Positions 35,693 to 44,786 of a DNA stretch of 59,935 bases are shown here, piece after piece. Positions within the stretch are counted from its first letter, which is position 1. Each line of letters starts with the position of its first letter. Both the position numbers and the translations under genes were made by a program. The DNA lies in assembly GCA_000753455.2 (NCBI GenBank), contig LM994670.1:485860-545794 (forward strand). Direction: 5' to 3'. Below the pieces are notes generated by a model. It did not search any database. It was not told the origin of the DNA and saw only the letters and a program-made list of their open reading frames with translations. Source of the stretch: Clostridium jeddahitimonense (GTDB lineage: Bacteria; Bacillota; Clostridia; Clostridiales; Clostridiaceae).

Positions 35693-37072
35693 ATGAGAGG
35701 AAAGCTTATTATTCATTACTTTGTAACCTTTATATTAGCATGTTTAATTATATTCGCCATAAATATTGTATTTATGAGAGAAAATATTTATGGAACAGGA
35801 GCATTATATAATTACGAGCCAGAACAACTAGTAACTACCTTTAGAAATTATATATCTTTGACTGAAGATAATAAAGTGGAGGTTAATAAAGAAGGAATAG
35901 ATTTTTTAAATTCAGATAATATAGGATTACAAATACTAGATGAGGATAATAAAGAGGTATTTCAATATAAAAAACCAGCAACTGCACCAAGTTATTATTC
36001 AAATGTATCATTAATAGATATGTATAGCCATAAAGAAGAGACTTTATTTTTAAGTGAAAAAACTATAAATAATAAGACATATACTTATCTATTATTTTTA
36101 GATCCAAATAAAGTGAAGAGAATAACCTACTCCTATGATGTTAAGTTAATTGAAGAAGCTCATAAGTTTCCTTTATTGATTATTATAAATTTAGCGTTAA
36201 TTATAATAATAAGTTTTTTATCTACTGTAAGATTAACCAGACCTATAAATAGAATTATTAATAAGATATTAAATTTATCTAATGGTAATTATAATATAGG
36301 TAAAACAAAACAAGGAATTTATTTTAAAGTTGAAAAAAGTTTAAATAATCTAGCAGGTAGATTAGAGATAAATGAAAGAGAAAGAGAAAAGCTTGAGGAA
36401 ATGAGAGAAGAATGGATTTCTAATATTTCTCATGATATAAAAACTCCTCTTACATCAATAATAGGAAATGCTGAAATAATGGCAGATACTGAATATGAAA
36501 TAGATGATAAAATAAGAGATAAATGCTGCACAACTATAATAAGAAAAAGCGAATATATAAAAACTTTAGTTGAGGATTTAAATTTATCAACTAGGTTAAA
36601 AAATAATACATTAGTATTAAATAAGAAAAAAACAAATATAGTTTCTCTAGTAAGACATGTAATAATCGATATTATAAATGATGAAAAATATAGTGATAGC
36701 AATATAACATTTAATTATTCTAATGAAGAGATATTATTAGAGCTAGATGAAGGACTAATAAAAAGAGTATTTATAAATCTTATAATTAATGCATTTGTTC
36801 ATAATAGCAAAGACGTGAAGGTAAGTATAAATATTCAGAAGCTAGATACTGGTGGTGTTAATATATCTATCGAGGATAATGGAAAAGGTGTATCTGAAGA
36901 TGAACTAAATAATATTTTTAAGAGATACTACAGAGGGACAAATACAAGCAAGAAGATAGAAGGTTCAGGTTTAGGGATGGCTATAGCTCATGATATAATT
37001 AAGTCTCATGGGGCTGAAATTGTAGCTACAGGAAAATTAGGCTCTGGGCTAAAAATAGAAATAAGATTTTAA
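35693..37072 (+). CDS. Sensor histidine kinase
   Basis: This is a 459-aa membrane kinase. TM1 is at about 7-28, an extracellular sensor spans about 30-155, TM2 is at about 160-178, and a HAMP-like linker with coiled coil is at about 180-240. His247 lies in WISNISHDIKTPLTSIIG; the ATPase domain has NLIINAFVHNS, EDNGKGVSEDELN and GSGLGMAIAHDI. GGGAGAG precedes the ATG. It pairs with the regulator at 34967. The resemblance of the catalytic half to BaeS/YkoH-type kinases does not reveal the signal. Confidence 0.93.
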   Translation: MRGKLIIHYFVTFILACLIIFAINIVFMRENIYGTGALYNYEPEQLVTTFRNYISLTEDNKVEVNKEGIDFLNSDNIGLQILDEDNKEVFQYKKPATAPSYYSNVSLIDMYSHKEETLFLSEKTINNKTYTYLLFLDPNKVKRITYSYDVKLIEEAHKFPLLIIINLALIIIISFLSTVRLTRPINRIINKILNLSNGNYNIGKTKQGIYFKVEKSLNNLAGRLEINEREREKLEEMREEWISNISHDIKTPLTSIIGNAEIMADTEYEIDDKIRDKCCTTIIRKSEYIKTLVEDLNLSTRLKNNTLVLNKKKTNIVSLVRHVIIDIINDEKYSDSNITFNYSNEEILLELDEGLIKRVFINLIINAFVHNSKDVKVSINIQKLDTGGVNISIEDNGKGVSEDELNNIFKRYYRGTNTSKKIEGSGLGMAIAHDIIKSHGAEIVATGKLGSGLKIEIRF

Positions 37073-37094
37073 GAAAATAAATTATGCAATTTTG

Positions 37095-37123
37095 TTGAAT
37101 TATATGAAAGTATAATATATAAT
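37095..37123 (+). promoter_or_regulatory. Promoter of the hisS leader transcript
   Basis: TTGAAT (37095-37100) and TATAAT (37118-37123) are 17 bases apart. Transcription would begin at about 37130, just before the leader peptide's GGAGG. Confidence 0.7.
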
Positions 37124-37151
37124 ATAAAAAAGAAAATTTTGGAGGAAGATT

Positions 37152-37202
37152 ATGAACACATTTAGTATTAATAAGACAAATTTAATACATCATCATTGCT
37201 AG
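37152..37202 (+). CDS. Histidine leader peptide (16 aa) of the hisS attenuator
   Basis: The frame reads MNTFSINKTNLIHHHC and stops at TAG 37200. GGAGG (37141-37145) is well placed for the ATG. Three consecutive CAT codons (37188-37196), followed by one Cys codon and the stop, precede a chain of hairpins and a terminator upstream of a histidyl-tRNA synthetase. The three-His run in such a short peptide, the good ribosome binding site and the target gene together make a regulatory leader the best reading. The peptide itself probably has no other job. Clostridia more often regulate this kind of gene by T-box RNA, and no T-box sequence (GGGTGGNACC) is present here. Confidence 0.85.
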   Translation: MNTFSINKTNLIHHHC

Positions 37203-37329
37203 AGACTTGATCTGTTTAAGAAACGGATACAAGTCTATTGCTGTTGGGCTTGTATCTCTGGCGATGATAAATTAAGTGTGAACATAATTTAGTGTAAGCC
37301 ATGTAGGATATATGCCTACATGGCTTTTT
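37203..37329 (+). promoter_or_regulatory. Multi-hairpin transcription attenuator upstream of hisS
   Basis: Five segments can pair in alternative ways. A: 37203-37217 with 37221-37236 (15 bp, one bulge). B: 37225-37236 with 37246-37257. C: 37247-37254 with 37293-37300. T: 37296-37307 with 37315-37326, followed by TTTTT, an intrinsic terminator. A excludes B, B excludes C, and C removes the base of T. With the ribosome held on the His codons, segment A stays free, giving A plus C and read-through. With the ribosome at the stop codon its front edge (about 37212) blocks A, giving B plus T and termination. The pairings are seen in the sequence; the mechanism is inferred. Confidence 0.75.
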
Positions 37330-37365
37330 GTTATATAAAAATAAATTATTTTAGGAGTGAATATT

Positions 37366-38670
37366 ATGAAAAAGAATATAATTAAACCAAGCATATTGCC
37401 AGGATTTATGGAGCTATTACCGAAGGAGCAAGAGATATTTAATGATATAGTAAGCAAAATATCAAAGACTTATGAAATGAATGGATGTCTAGCTATAGAT
37501 ACACCAATAATTGAAAAAGCAGATGTACTTCTTGCTAAATCTGGTGGGGAAACAGAAAAACAAGTTTATAGTTTCCAAAAGGGGAAAAATAATTTGGCTT
37601 TAAGATTTGATTTGACTGTTCCTTTTGCTAGATATGTAGCTCAATATTACAATGATTTAAATTTTCCGTTTAAGAGATATCAAATAGGTAAGGTATATAG
37701 AGGAGAAAGAAATCAGAAGGGAAGATATAGAGAGTTTTATCAATGTGATGTTGATGTAATAGGAAAAGGAAAATTAAGTATTAATAATGATGCTTGGGTT
37801 ATAAGTTTAGCAGATAAGGCATTTAGAGAAATAGGATTGACTAATTACAAATTTCAAATAAGTAACAGAAAAATATTAAAGGGAATATTAAATGAACTAA
37901 AAATAGAAAATCAAGTAGATGTAATGATATTAATAGATAAGGTAGATAAGATAGGGAAAGAAGAATTTATTAGTGAGCTCAATAATCTAATAGGAAATGA
38001 AAAAAGTGAATATTTAAATCAAATATTAATGTTTAATGGATCAAATGAAGAGAAGCTAGAAAAACTTTTAGAGATTAATATAGAGGATGAATATTACAAT
38101 GAAGGAATTAAAGAGCTTAAAACTGTTAAATCAATGCTAGAAGTATTAGGTGTAGATAAGAAAAGCTTTGAAATAAATCTAAAAATAATTAGAGGACTAG
38201 ATTATTATACAGGAACTGTATTTGAAACTATATTAGTAGGAAATGAAGGCTATGGATCTATTTGTTCAGGGGGAAGGTATGATAATCTTGCAGAGAATTA
38301 CACAGAAAACATTTTGCCTGGGGTAGGTATATCTATAGGATTAACTAGACTATTTTTTGTATTAAGGGAAATTGGCTTTGTAGATAAATATAATATGGAA
38401 GATAATCAAGATTATTTAATAATACCAATAGGAGATACTTTTGAATATTGTGGAGCAGTATTACAATACCTGCAATCAAAAGGCTATGGAGCAAGTATTT
38501 ATTTTGAAGATGATGCTTTAAAGAAAAAGATGAATTATGCTAATAAAATTGGTGTTGAAAATGTAATTTTAATTGGAGAAGAAGAGGTTGAAAATAATGA
38601 AATTAGGATAAAGAATATGAAGACAGGCGATAATATTACAATAAATTATGATTTATTTGTTGGTAAGTAG
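37366..38670 (+). CDS. hisS: Histidyl-tRNA synthetase, archaeal/eukaryal-like type
   Basis: This is a 434-aa class II synthetase that charges tRNA-His. Motif 1 lies in the N-terminal region (LPKEQEIFNDIV), motif 2 is FKRYQIGKVYRGERNQKGRY with REFYQCDVDVIG, the HisA motif is RGLDYYTGTVFE, and motif 3 is PGVGISIGLTRLFFV. An anticodon-binding domain (about 345-434; DYLIIPIGDTFEY) is present, so this is a synthetase rather than the HisZ paralogue. LRFDLTVPFARYVA and KVYRGERNQKGR resemble archaeal and eukaryal enzymes; the common bacterial form reads LRPEGT and FRYERPQKGR. ATG 37366 follows AGGAG by 8 bases. Its expression is probably set by the leader at 37152. Confidence 0.93.
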   Translation: MKKNIIKPSILPGFMELLPKEQEIFNDIVSKISKTYEMNGCLAIDTPIIEKADVLLAKSGGETEKQVYSFQKGKNNLALRFDLTVPFARYVAQYYNDLNFPFKRYQIGKVYRGERNQKGRYREFYQCDVDVIGKGKLSINNDAWVISLADKAFREIGLTNYKFQISNRKILKGILNELKIENQVDVMILIDKVDKIGKEEFISELNNLIGNEKSEYLNQILMFNGSNEEKLEKLLEINIEDEYYNEGIKELKTVKSMLEVLGVDKKSFEINLKIIRGLDYYTGTVFETILVGNEGYGSICSGGRYDNLAENYTENILPGVGISIGLTRLFFVLREIGFVDKYNMEDNQDYLIIPIGDTFEYCGAVLQYLQSKGYGASIYFEDDALKKKMNYANKIGVENVILIGEEEVENNEIRIKNMKTGDNITINYDLFVGK

Positions 38671-38691
38671 CAATTAGCCATGTAATAGAAG

Positions 38692-38722
38692 TCAGTAATT
38701 TAATAATATTTTGCTGATTTTT
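38692..38722 (+). terminator. Weak terminator after hisS
   Basis: TCAGTAA pairs with TTGCTGA (one G-T pair) across a 12-base loop and runs into TTTTTA. Confidence 0.6.
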
Positions 38723-38791
38723 ATTATGATTAAGGTTGTTATATCATACAATATAAAAAGGTGATAATTACAAGTATAAAAGGGTGGGTAT

Positions 38792-39694
38792 ATGAGTGAG
38801 TATGTACAAATAGAGGGTAAAAAATATTTGTATAAAAGCAAATATAGAGATGATGATAGTTTAAGAAAAAGCTTTAATAGATTAGCAAATAATATTTTTG
38901 ATATTGATTTTGAAAGGTGGTATCAAGAAGGTTATTGGGGAGATGGATATATACCTTATTCGTTAATTGATAATAATGAAATTATATCCAATGTATCAGT
39001 AAGTATTATGGAGTTTAATTTTAAAGGTAAAAAGAAATTATATATACAGATTGGTACCGTTATGACTGATAGTAGATATAGACATAGGGGATTAGGACGA
39101 TATTTAATGGAACGGGTAATTGATGAGTGGAAAGATAGGTGTGATTTGATATATCTTTTTGCTAATGATAGTGCTATTAAATTTTATCCCAAATTTAACT
39201 TCGTAGAAACCTATGAATATCAGCATTCAAGAAGTTGTTTAAATATATCTAATAATAGTGATGTTAGAAAGATAGATATGAATTATAAAAAGGATAAAGA
39301 ATTATTTAAGAGGATAATTGAGAATACAAGGGTATTTTCAAAGTTTGCAGTTTTGAATAATAAAAACTTAATTATGTTTTATTGTAATTCTTTTATGCAA
39401 GACAATATTTATTATATAAAAGATTATGATGCAATAGTAATTGCAGAGATGAGTAAAGAAATAATATATATATTGGAGGTTTTTGGAACTAAGGATATTG
39501 ACTTAGAAAGTATAATTAATAAAATAGTTACTAAGAATACAAGGAGAGTAGTATTAGGATTTACACCATTAAATACAGTATTATACGATGAAAAAGTATT
39601 AAGAGAAGAAGACACAACATTATTTATAATGAGAGGAAAAGAAAATCCTTTAGAGCTTTATAATATGATGTTTCCAGTATTATCTCATACTTAA
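38792..39694 (+). CDS. GNAT family N-acetyltransferase with C-terminal extension
   Basis: This is a 300-aa protein. The N-terminal half carries the acetyl-CoA loop TDSRYRHRGLGRYLMERVID, preceded by a strand (LYIQIGTVM) and followed by LFANDSAIKFYPKFNFVET, the characteristic N-x-A-x-x-F-Y-x-K-x-N-F motif. The C-terminal 150 residues lack the acetyl-CoA loop and may be a second, degenerate GNAT-like or unrelated domain. The ATG follows GGGTGG. It stands alone between hisS and the long leader of the MutS2-like gene. The substrate is unknown. Confidence 0.88.
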   Translation: MSEYVQIEGKKYLYKSKYRDDDSLRKSFNRLANNIFDIDFERWYQEGYWGDGYIPYSLIDNNEIISNVSVSIMEFNFKGKKKLYIQIGTVMTDSRYRHRGLGRYLMERVIDEWKDRCDLIYLFANDSAIKFYPKFNFVETYEYQHSRSCLNISNNSDVRKIDMNYKKDKELFKRIIENTRVFSKFAVLNNKNLIMFYCNSFMQDNIYYIKDYDAIVIAEMSKEIIYILEVFGTKDIDLESIINKIVTKNTRRVVLGFTPLNTVLYDEKVLREEDTTLFIMRGKENPLELYNMMFPVLSHT

Positions 39695-39712
39695 AATATG
39701 ATATAATAAGTA

Positions 39713-40126
39713 TTGACAAAAAAATAAGTTTTATAATATATTAAAGTAGATAGATTTCAAATGAAGTGAGGGAAGTTTGTGAGTGTTTAGTATCAAATAG
39801 TTAACTTAATATTGATTCCAAGAAAATTAGGGTATTTATACCTTTATTTGTTGTGGGATTAATTAAACTATATGATACAAGTCCACGAATTTGCTGAAGA
39901 GGTAGGATTAGTCTATCTTTATTTAAAGTTGAATTTATAGCTGTGGAAGTATCCATAGCTTTTTTTATTTATAAAAAATATAAATTTACAATAAGGTTAA
40001 TTTTTATAAATATAAGAATACTGGGATGCTTAGTAAAGATAATGAATTCTTAATTTTTAAATTATGAAATCTATCGAGTTTTTAGGGACTTGTATTTTAA
40101 TTTGATACAAGGAAGGAATATTATAA
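39713..40126 (+). promoter_or_regulatory. Long structured leader with internal terminator upstream of the MutS2-like gene
   Basis: TTGACA (39713-39718) and TATATT (39737-39742) form a likely promoter. The 370-base leader contains an intrinsic terminator, AGCTGTGGA (39939-39947) with TCCATAGCT (39952-39960) and then TTTTTTT. Beyond it, GGACTTGTAT (40086-40095) is exactly complementary to ATACAAGTCC (39875-39884), and can alternatively pair with ATACAAG (40105-40111) beside the Shine-Dalgarno AGGAAGG. This looks like a riboregulated leader, but it has no T-box sequence and I recognise no riboswitch class. There is no open reading frame of note. Confidence 0.55.
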
Positions 40127-42016
40127 ATGGATAAAATAACATTAGAAAAATTAAATTATTACGAGTTAAAAGAAATAGTTAAAGGATATTGCGTAAGCGG
40201 ATTAGGAAAAGCGTTAATAGATAAATTAGAACCAAGCAACAGTTTGAAGGTTGTAAACAATAGATTAGATGAGACATCAGAAGGTAGAAGGCTTATTGAA
40301 GCTTCATATCATATACCTCTAGATGGAATTTTTAATGTATTACCTCATATTGATAAGATTGAAAAGGGCGCATCATTAGAGCCAGCAGACTTAAATATGA
40401 TGTCTGATTTCTTAAGAGGATGTAGAAAGGTTAAAGTTTTTATAAAAGATAAGGAAGGATATGCTCCAACATTAAGTAGTTATGGAGAAAGTATTTCTGA
40501 TTTAAGTTATATAGAAGAAGAAATAAATAGATGTATTAGAGGATCTATTGTTGATTCTAATGCTAGTAAAGAGCTTAAAAAAATAAGAAGGCTTATAGAT
40601 GAATGTGAAGGTAAGATAAGGGAAAAGCTTGATAGATTTTTAAAGAATAGTGAAAATAAGCAATACATTCAAGAATTCTTTATAAGTAAGAGAAATGGAA
40701 AATTTACTATTCCAATAAAATCAGCATATAAAAATTATGTACAAGGAACTATAGTTGAAGCTTCTACCAAAGGCTCTACGGTATTTATGGAACCTAATAT
40801 CATATCAAAGTATACTTCTGAATTAGCCGTATTGAAAATTGAAGAAAGTATGGAAGAGTATAAAATTTTAGGTATGCTTACTCAGATGCTTTACGAAAGA
40901 ATAAGAGATTTAAAGATAAATATAGAAGTAATATCAGAATATGATATGATTTGGGCTAAAGCTAAATATAGCAATGATATTTCAGGGATAAAACCAAGTA
41001 TTAATGATTATGGATATATAAAAATTGTAGATGGTAAATATCCATTAATTAAAAATGGAGTTCCTCTTAACTTTGAAATAGGTAAAGATTATAGAAGTTT
41101 AATAATAACAGGACCGAATGCAGGTGGAAAGACAGTAGTTTTAAAAACTGTAGGTATGTTAACTTTAGCAGTTCAATCAGGATTTCATATTGCGGCTAAA
41201 GAAGGTACCAATATATCGATATTTAACAATATATTTGTTGATATAGGAGATAATCAAAGTGTTGAGAATGCATTAAGTACTTTTTCATCTCACGTAAAAA
41301 ATTTAGCAGAGATAATAAAGAATAGCTCAAAGTCTACACTCTTATTATTTGATGAAATAGGAAGCGGGACAGAACCTAATGAAGGCGCAGCTCTTGCTAT
41401 AGCGGTATTGGAAGAACTATATCATAAAGGATGTATAACTATAGCTACTACTCATTATTGAGAGATTAAGAATTTTTCTCAGGAACATCCTGATTTCGAA
41501 AATGCAGCTATGGAATTTAAGAAGGATACACTGGATCCTCTTTATAAACTTCATATAGGTAAGACAGGAGATAGTAATGCATTGTATATATCTAAAAAGA
41601 TGGGTATATCTGATTCTATAATAGAAAGAACAAGAAAATATATAGAAACTAAAAATTATAATTATGACTTGATTAGAGAAAGTAAAATTATAAAGAAAAG
41701 AGAAGATGAAAAAGAGATAAGTACAATTTATAATTACTCTGTAGGAGATAGGGTAATTCTCCTAGATAAAAATGAATCTGCAATAGTATATAAAGAAGTA
41801 GATAAATTAAATAATTTAGTAGTCTTGCACAATGGGAATTTTATTGAAGTCAATTATAAGAGAGTTAAGTTAGAATTAATGGCTTCGGAGTTATATCCTG
41901 AAGATTATGATTTAAATCAATTATTTACAACTTATAAAGAAAGAAAATTAGAACATGATATTGAAAGAGGGTCTAAAAAGGCACTAAAGAAAATTAGAAA
42001 AGAAAGTATTAAATAG
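40127..42016 (+). pseudogene. MutS2-like ATPase interrupted by one in-frame TGA
   Basis: The reading frame runs 629 codons with a single stop, TGA at 41459-41461 (codon 445). Upstream are the MutS2 core domains and the ATPase with Walker A ITGPNAGGKTVVL (about residue 329), Walker B STLLLFDEIGSGTEPNEGAA and the H-loop ATTHY. Homologues continue THYSELK; here THY is followed by TGA, then EIKNFSQEHPDFENAAMEF in the same frame, so one base (TCA to TGA) explains it. The rest has the MutS2 clamp/dimer region, but no C-terminal Smr nuclease domain. Without the part after the H-loop the ATPase should not work. It could be a mutation, a sequence error or suppressed. Confidence 0.85.
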
Positions 42017-42038
42017 TAATAAAAATTAAAATAATAAG

Positions 42039-42085
42039 TGGCAAATTTATTATGATAGTTCATAATTCAAATTTGCCATTTCTAT
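42039..42085. terminator. Terminator between convergent genes
   Basis: TGGCAAATTT (42039-42048) pairs with AAATTTGCCA (42069-42078) with a 20-base loop that can itself pair, followed by TTTCTATTT. Confidence 0.75.
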
Positions 42086-42436
42086 TTAAACTTTTTTGTT
42101 TTTTAAGACTACTATAATATTTAATATAAATATAATAAGGCTAGCAAAAGATATAACCAAAATTCTGTTAAGCCAAATATTATAATTTAAAGCATTATTG
42201 TCAGCTAACACACCAAAGAACATTAAGCTTGAAGCCATGGCTATTCCACATACTACATCTACTACTAAATCAAATACTTGAGCTTTCCTTATATTATTAG
42301 TTACGTCTTTTACTTTTTTATTAATATAAAGTGCTTTGAAAAAATTTATACACACAACTGCAAACAATGAAATATATGCAAAAAATATCCATGAAAAGTG
42401 ATTCATAACATCGTCTAAAGGTTTAATTTCTATCAT
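42086..42436 (-). CDS. Small membrane protein, three helices, unknown function
   Basis: This is a 116-aa protein with hydrophobic segments at about 14-34, 55-75 and 88-110. A charged cytoplasmic loop (INKKVKDVTNNIRKAQ) lies between the first two, and the tail is NKKV. AAGAGGTAC precedes the ATG. It lies between two convergent or divergent neighbours and is probably transcribed alone. No family is recognised. Confidence 0.65.
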   Translation of the reverse strand: MIEIKPLDDVMNHFSWIFFAYISLFAVVCINFFKALYINKKVKDVTNNIRKAQVFDLVVDVVCGIAMASSLMFFGVLADNNALNYNIWLNRILVISFASLIIFILNIIVVLKNKKV

Positions 42437-42689
42437 ATTAAGTACCTCTTAAATATTCTATTTATAAATATATTATAAGTACTTATGGTTAATTAATACA
42501 GAGGTGTTAACAAATATTAAGAAATGTAATAATATTGTAAGAAGTTATTTAACTGTTTATGATTAAATAAATTATAATTCTTAGTTAGAATATATACACA
42601 ATGATAAAACGGGAAGTATAAAAATAAAGATAAAAGTATATTTTTAAGATTTAACATAATAATTTTAAAAATATTTTGAGAGGATAGCT

Positions 42690-44480
42690 ATGAGAAAAGG
42701 AATATTAGGCAATTTTATATTGTTACTTAGATATAACTTAGGAACATTAATATTATTTGAATTATTTCATAAAGGAATTGCATTAATTTTAGTAGTTCCA
42801 ATTATAAAATATATACTAGAAAGTGCAATGCACAATTCAGGAATAATTTATTTAAGTACAGATAATATATTTAAGATACTATCTAACCCTATATCTATAG
42901 TTTTATTAATTTTATTATTACTTACTTTAGGATTTTATGTGTTTTTTGAATTTACATCTACTATTATTTGTTTTGATAAATCTATAAGATATGAAAAGAT
43001 AGGAATATTTAAGCTTATTAGATTAGGATTACAAAAATCACTTAAAATCTTATATCTTAGAAATTACTTATTGATGATATTTATATTATTGATAATTCCA
43101 TTGACGAACTTAACATTAACCTCAGGTTTTATAGGAGAGCTAAAGCTACCAGATTATATATTAGATTATATAAAGTCTAGCAATATATTAAATTTATTAT
43201 ATATAGGATTGATGATTATTTTATATATGTTAGTTATTAGATGGATTTTTAGTATACATGAAATAACCTTAAATAGAAGTAGCTTTAAAGAAGCCAAAAA
43301 TGAGAGTAATAGAATTACAAAAGGAAAAACTATTAAGATATTTTTATATTCAATAGGAACATTTATAGTATTTAGTGTTGTAGGTTATGGAATATATTAT
43401 TTAATAGTAATATTAACTGCTTTATGGACGAAGTATTATGGAGTAGGTAATGATTTAAGTGAAATATTTATTAGAAAAGCTATATTATTTAAGGACTATT
43501 CAATTTTTATTGCATCAGTTTCTAGCTTTATACTTAACTTAGCCTTTATATCTGCCATTTATTATAACTATAAGGACATTACCTTTTATAAGAATAGGCA
43601 AAAAAAGTTTAAGCTATCAATTATAAAAAAAATTACCACTATAATAGTGATTTTAATACTAGTACCTGTTGAAGCTATGGCTTTTTCAATACATAGTAAC
43701 ACTTTGCTTAATATAGAGTTCTTTTATAATACAACAGCAACTGCACATAGGGGAGGAAGCATAGCAGCACCCGAAAATACATTATCATCATTTAAAGAAG
43801 CTATACTTGCTCAAGCTGAATATATAGAGACAGATGTTCAAGAAACAAAAGATGGGGAGTTAATACTTCTTCATGATTCAAATTTTAAAAGGACTACAGG
43901 TGTAGATAAAAATGTTTGGGAAGTTGATTATGAAGAAGTAAAAAGCTATGATGCAGGAAGTTATTTTAATTCAGATTATTTAGGAGAGAAGATACCTACA
44001 CTTGATGAGGCTATAAAGTACGTAAGAGGTAGATGTAAGCTATTAATAGAAATAAAGCTTAATGGAAATGAAAGTTCAGATGTAATAGAGAAAGTTATAA
44101 AAGTTATAAAAGAAAATAGAGTTGAAAATCAATGTGTAATAGCTTCTATGAACAAAGAGGTATTAAAGAAAGTGAAGGAAATTGATCCAAGCTTTTTAAC
44201 ATGTTATTTAACTGCTCTAGCTTATGGAAATTTTTATACGTGGGATTATGTTGATATTTATGGAATTGAATCAACATTTGTTACTAAGGGGTTAATAAGT
44301 GATATCCATAATAAAGGAAAACAAATATTTGTATGGACTGTAAATGATCAAGATACCATGAGTAAAATGATTGATTTAAATGTAGATAGTATAATTACAG
44401 ATGATCCATTTTTAGTTAATGATACTATATACTTAAAGAAGAACGATTTTATAAAGATTATTGCTGATTATCTATTTTAG
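42690..44480 (+). CDS. Membrane-anchored glycerophosphodiester phosphodiesterase
   Basis: This is a 596-aa protein. Residues 1-340 form a polytopic membrane domain with about eight helices (GPDPase_memb type). Residues 345-590 form a GDPD barrel with the catalytic His/Glu in TAHRGGSIAAPENTLSSF, the metal set ETDVQETKDGELILLHDS (Glu, Asp, then His), the Lys strand LLIEIKLNG and the barrel end VWTVNDQDTMSKMI and IITDDPFL. All expected catalytic positions are present, unlike in the divergent soluble GDPD at 16493. The catalytic domain probably faces outward and acts on glycerophosphodiesters or lipoteichoic-acid-like polymers. GAGAGGATAGCT precedes the ATG. Confidence 0.92.
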   Translation: MRKGILGNFILLLRYNLGTLILFELFHKGIALILVVPIIKYILESAMHNSGIIYLSTDNIFKILSNPISIVLLILLLLTLGFYVFFEFTSTIICFDKSIRYEKIGIFKLIRLGLQKSLKILYLRNYLLMIFILLIIPLTNLTLTSGFIGELKLPDYILDYIKSSNILNLLYIGLMIILYMLVIRWIFSIHEITLNRSSFKEAKNESNRITKGKTIKIFLYSIGTFIVFSVVGYGIYYLIVILTALWTKYYGVGNDLSEIFIRKAILFKDYSIFIASVSSFILNLAFISAIYYNYKDITFYKNRQKKFKLSIIKKITTIIVILILVPVEAMAFSIHSNTLLNIEFFYNTTATAHRGGSIAAPENTLSSFKEAILAQAEYIETDVQETKDGELILLHDSNFKRTTGVDKNVWEVDYEEVKSYDAGSYFNSDYLGEKIPTLDEAIKYVRGRCKLLIEIKLNGNESSDVIEKVIKVIKENRVENQCVIASMNKEVLKKVKEIDPSFLTCYLTALAYGNFYTWDYVDIYGIESTFVTKGLISDIHNKGKQIFVWTVNDQDTMSKMIDLNVDSIITDDPFLVNDTIYLKKNDFIKIIADYLF

Positions 44481-44740
44481 CTATAAAGATAATAATTTGA
44501 TAACCGAATATATTTAATATATATTCAAAAGGGGTTATAGAATGTTAGAGATATTTAATAAAAAGTATGGTACTAAATAAAAGATCAAATTATAGAAATG
44601 GTACTTATTTATACAACATAAAATTCAATACGATTAAAAGCAGGCATAAAAATGATATAGATAGGTTCATAAATAATAATAGAAGTTTATCAAATTAAAA
44701 ATACTTAAGTTACTAGATAATAATATCTGTAGTTTAAAAT
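44481..44740 (+). other. Gene-poor interval with two tiny overlapping frames
   Basis: A 12-codon frame at 44542-44580 (MLEIFNKKYGTK) has a good AAAGGGG ribosome site 7 bases upstream. In a different frame, 44567-44698 encodes 43 residues rich in Asn, Lys and Arg (MVLNKRSNYRNGTYLYN...). They might be one decayed small gene with a frameshift, or the first might be a regulatory peptide. Neither is convincing as a functional gene. Confidence 0.3.
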
Positions 44741-44784
44741 AAAAATAGGTAGTATTAAGTTAAAACTTATACTACCTATTTTTA
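44741..44784. terminator. Bidirectional terminator
   Basis: AAAAATAGGTAGTAT-TAAGT pairs with ACTTA-ATACTACCTATTTTT across a short loop, with T-runs on both strands. Confidence 0.88.
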
Positions 44785-44786
44785 TT

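Noticed and set aside
37203..37329. T-box riboswitch upstream of hisS
   Set aside because: There is no GGGTGGNACC-like T-box sequence or specifier stem; the three His codons and alternate hairpins explain the region better.
39740..40126. Known riboswitch (T-box, SAM, cobalamin, TPP, lysine, c-di-GMP) in the MutS2-like leader
   Set aside because: None of the conserved core sequences of these classes is visible; left as an unassigned leader.
41459..41493. Selenocysteine readthrough of the TGA in the MutS2-like gene, aided by the hairpin TCAGGA-ACA-TCCTGA downstream
   Set aside because: The hairpin is small with a 3-base loop lacking the bacterial SECIS shape, the replaced residue is a non-catalytic Ser, and no selenium genes are in the window.
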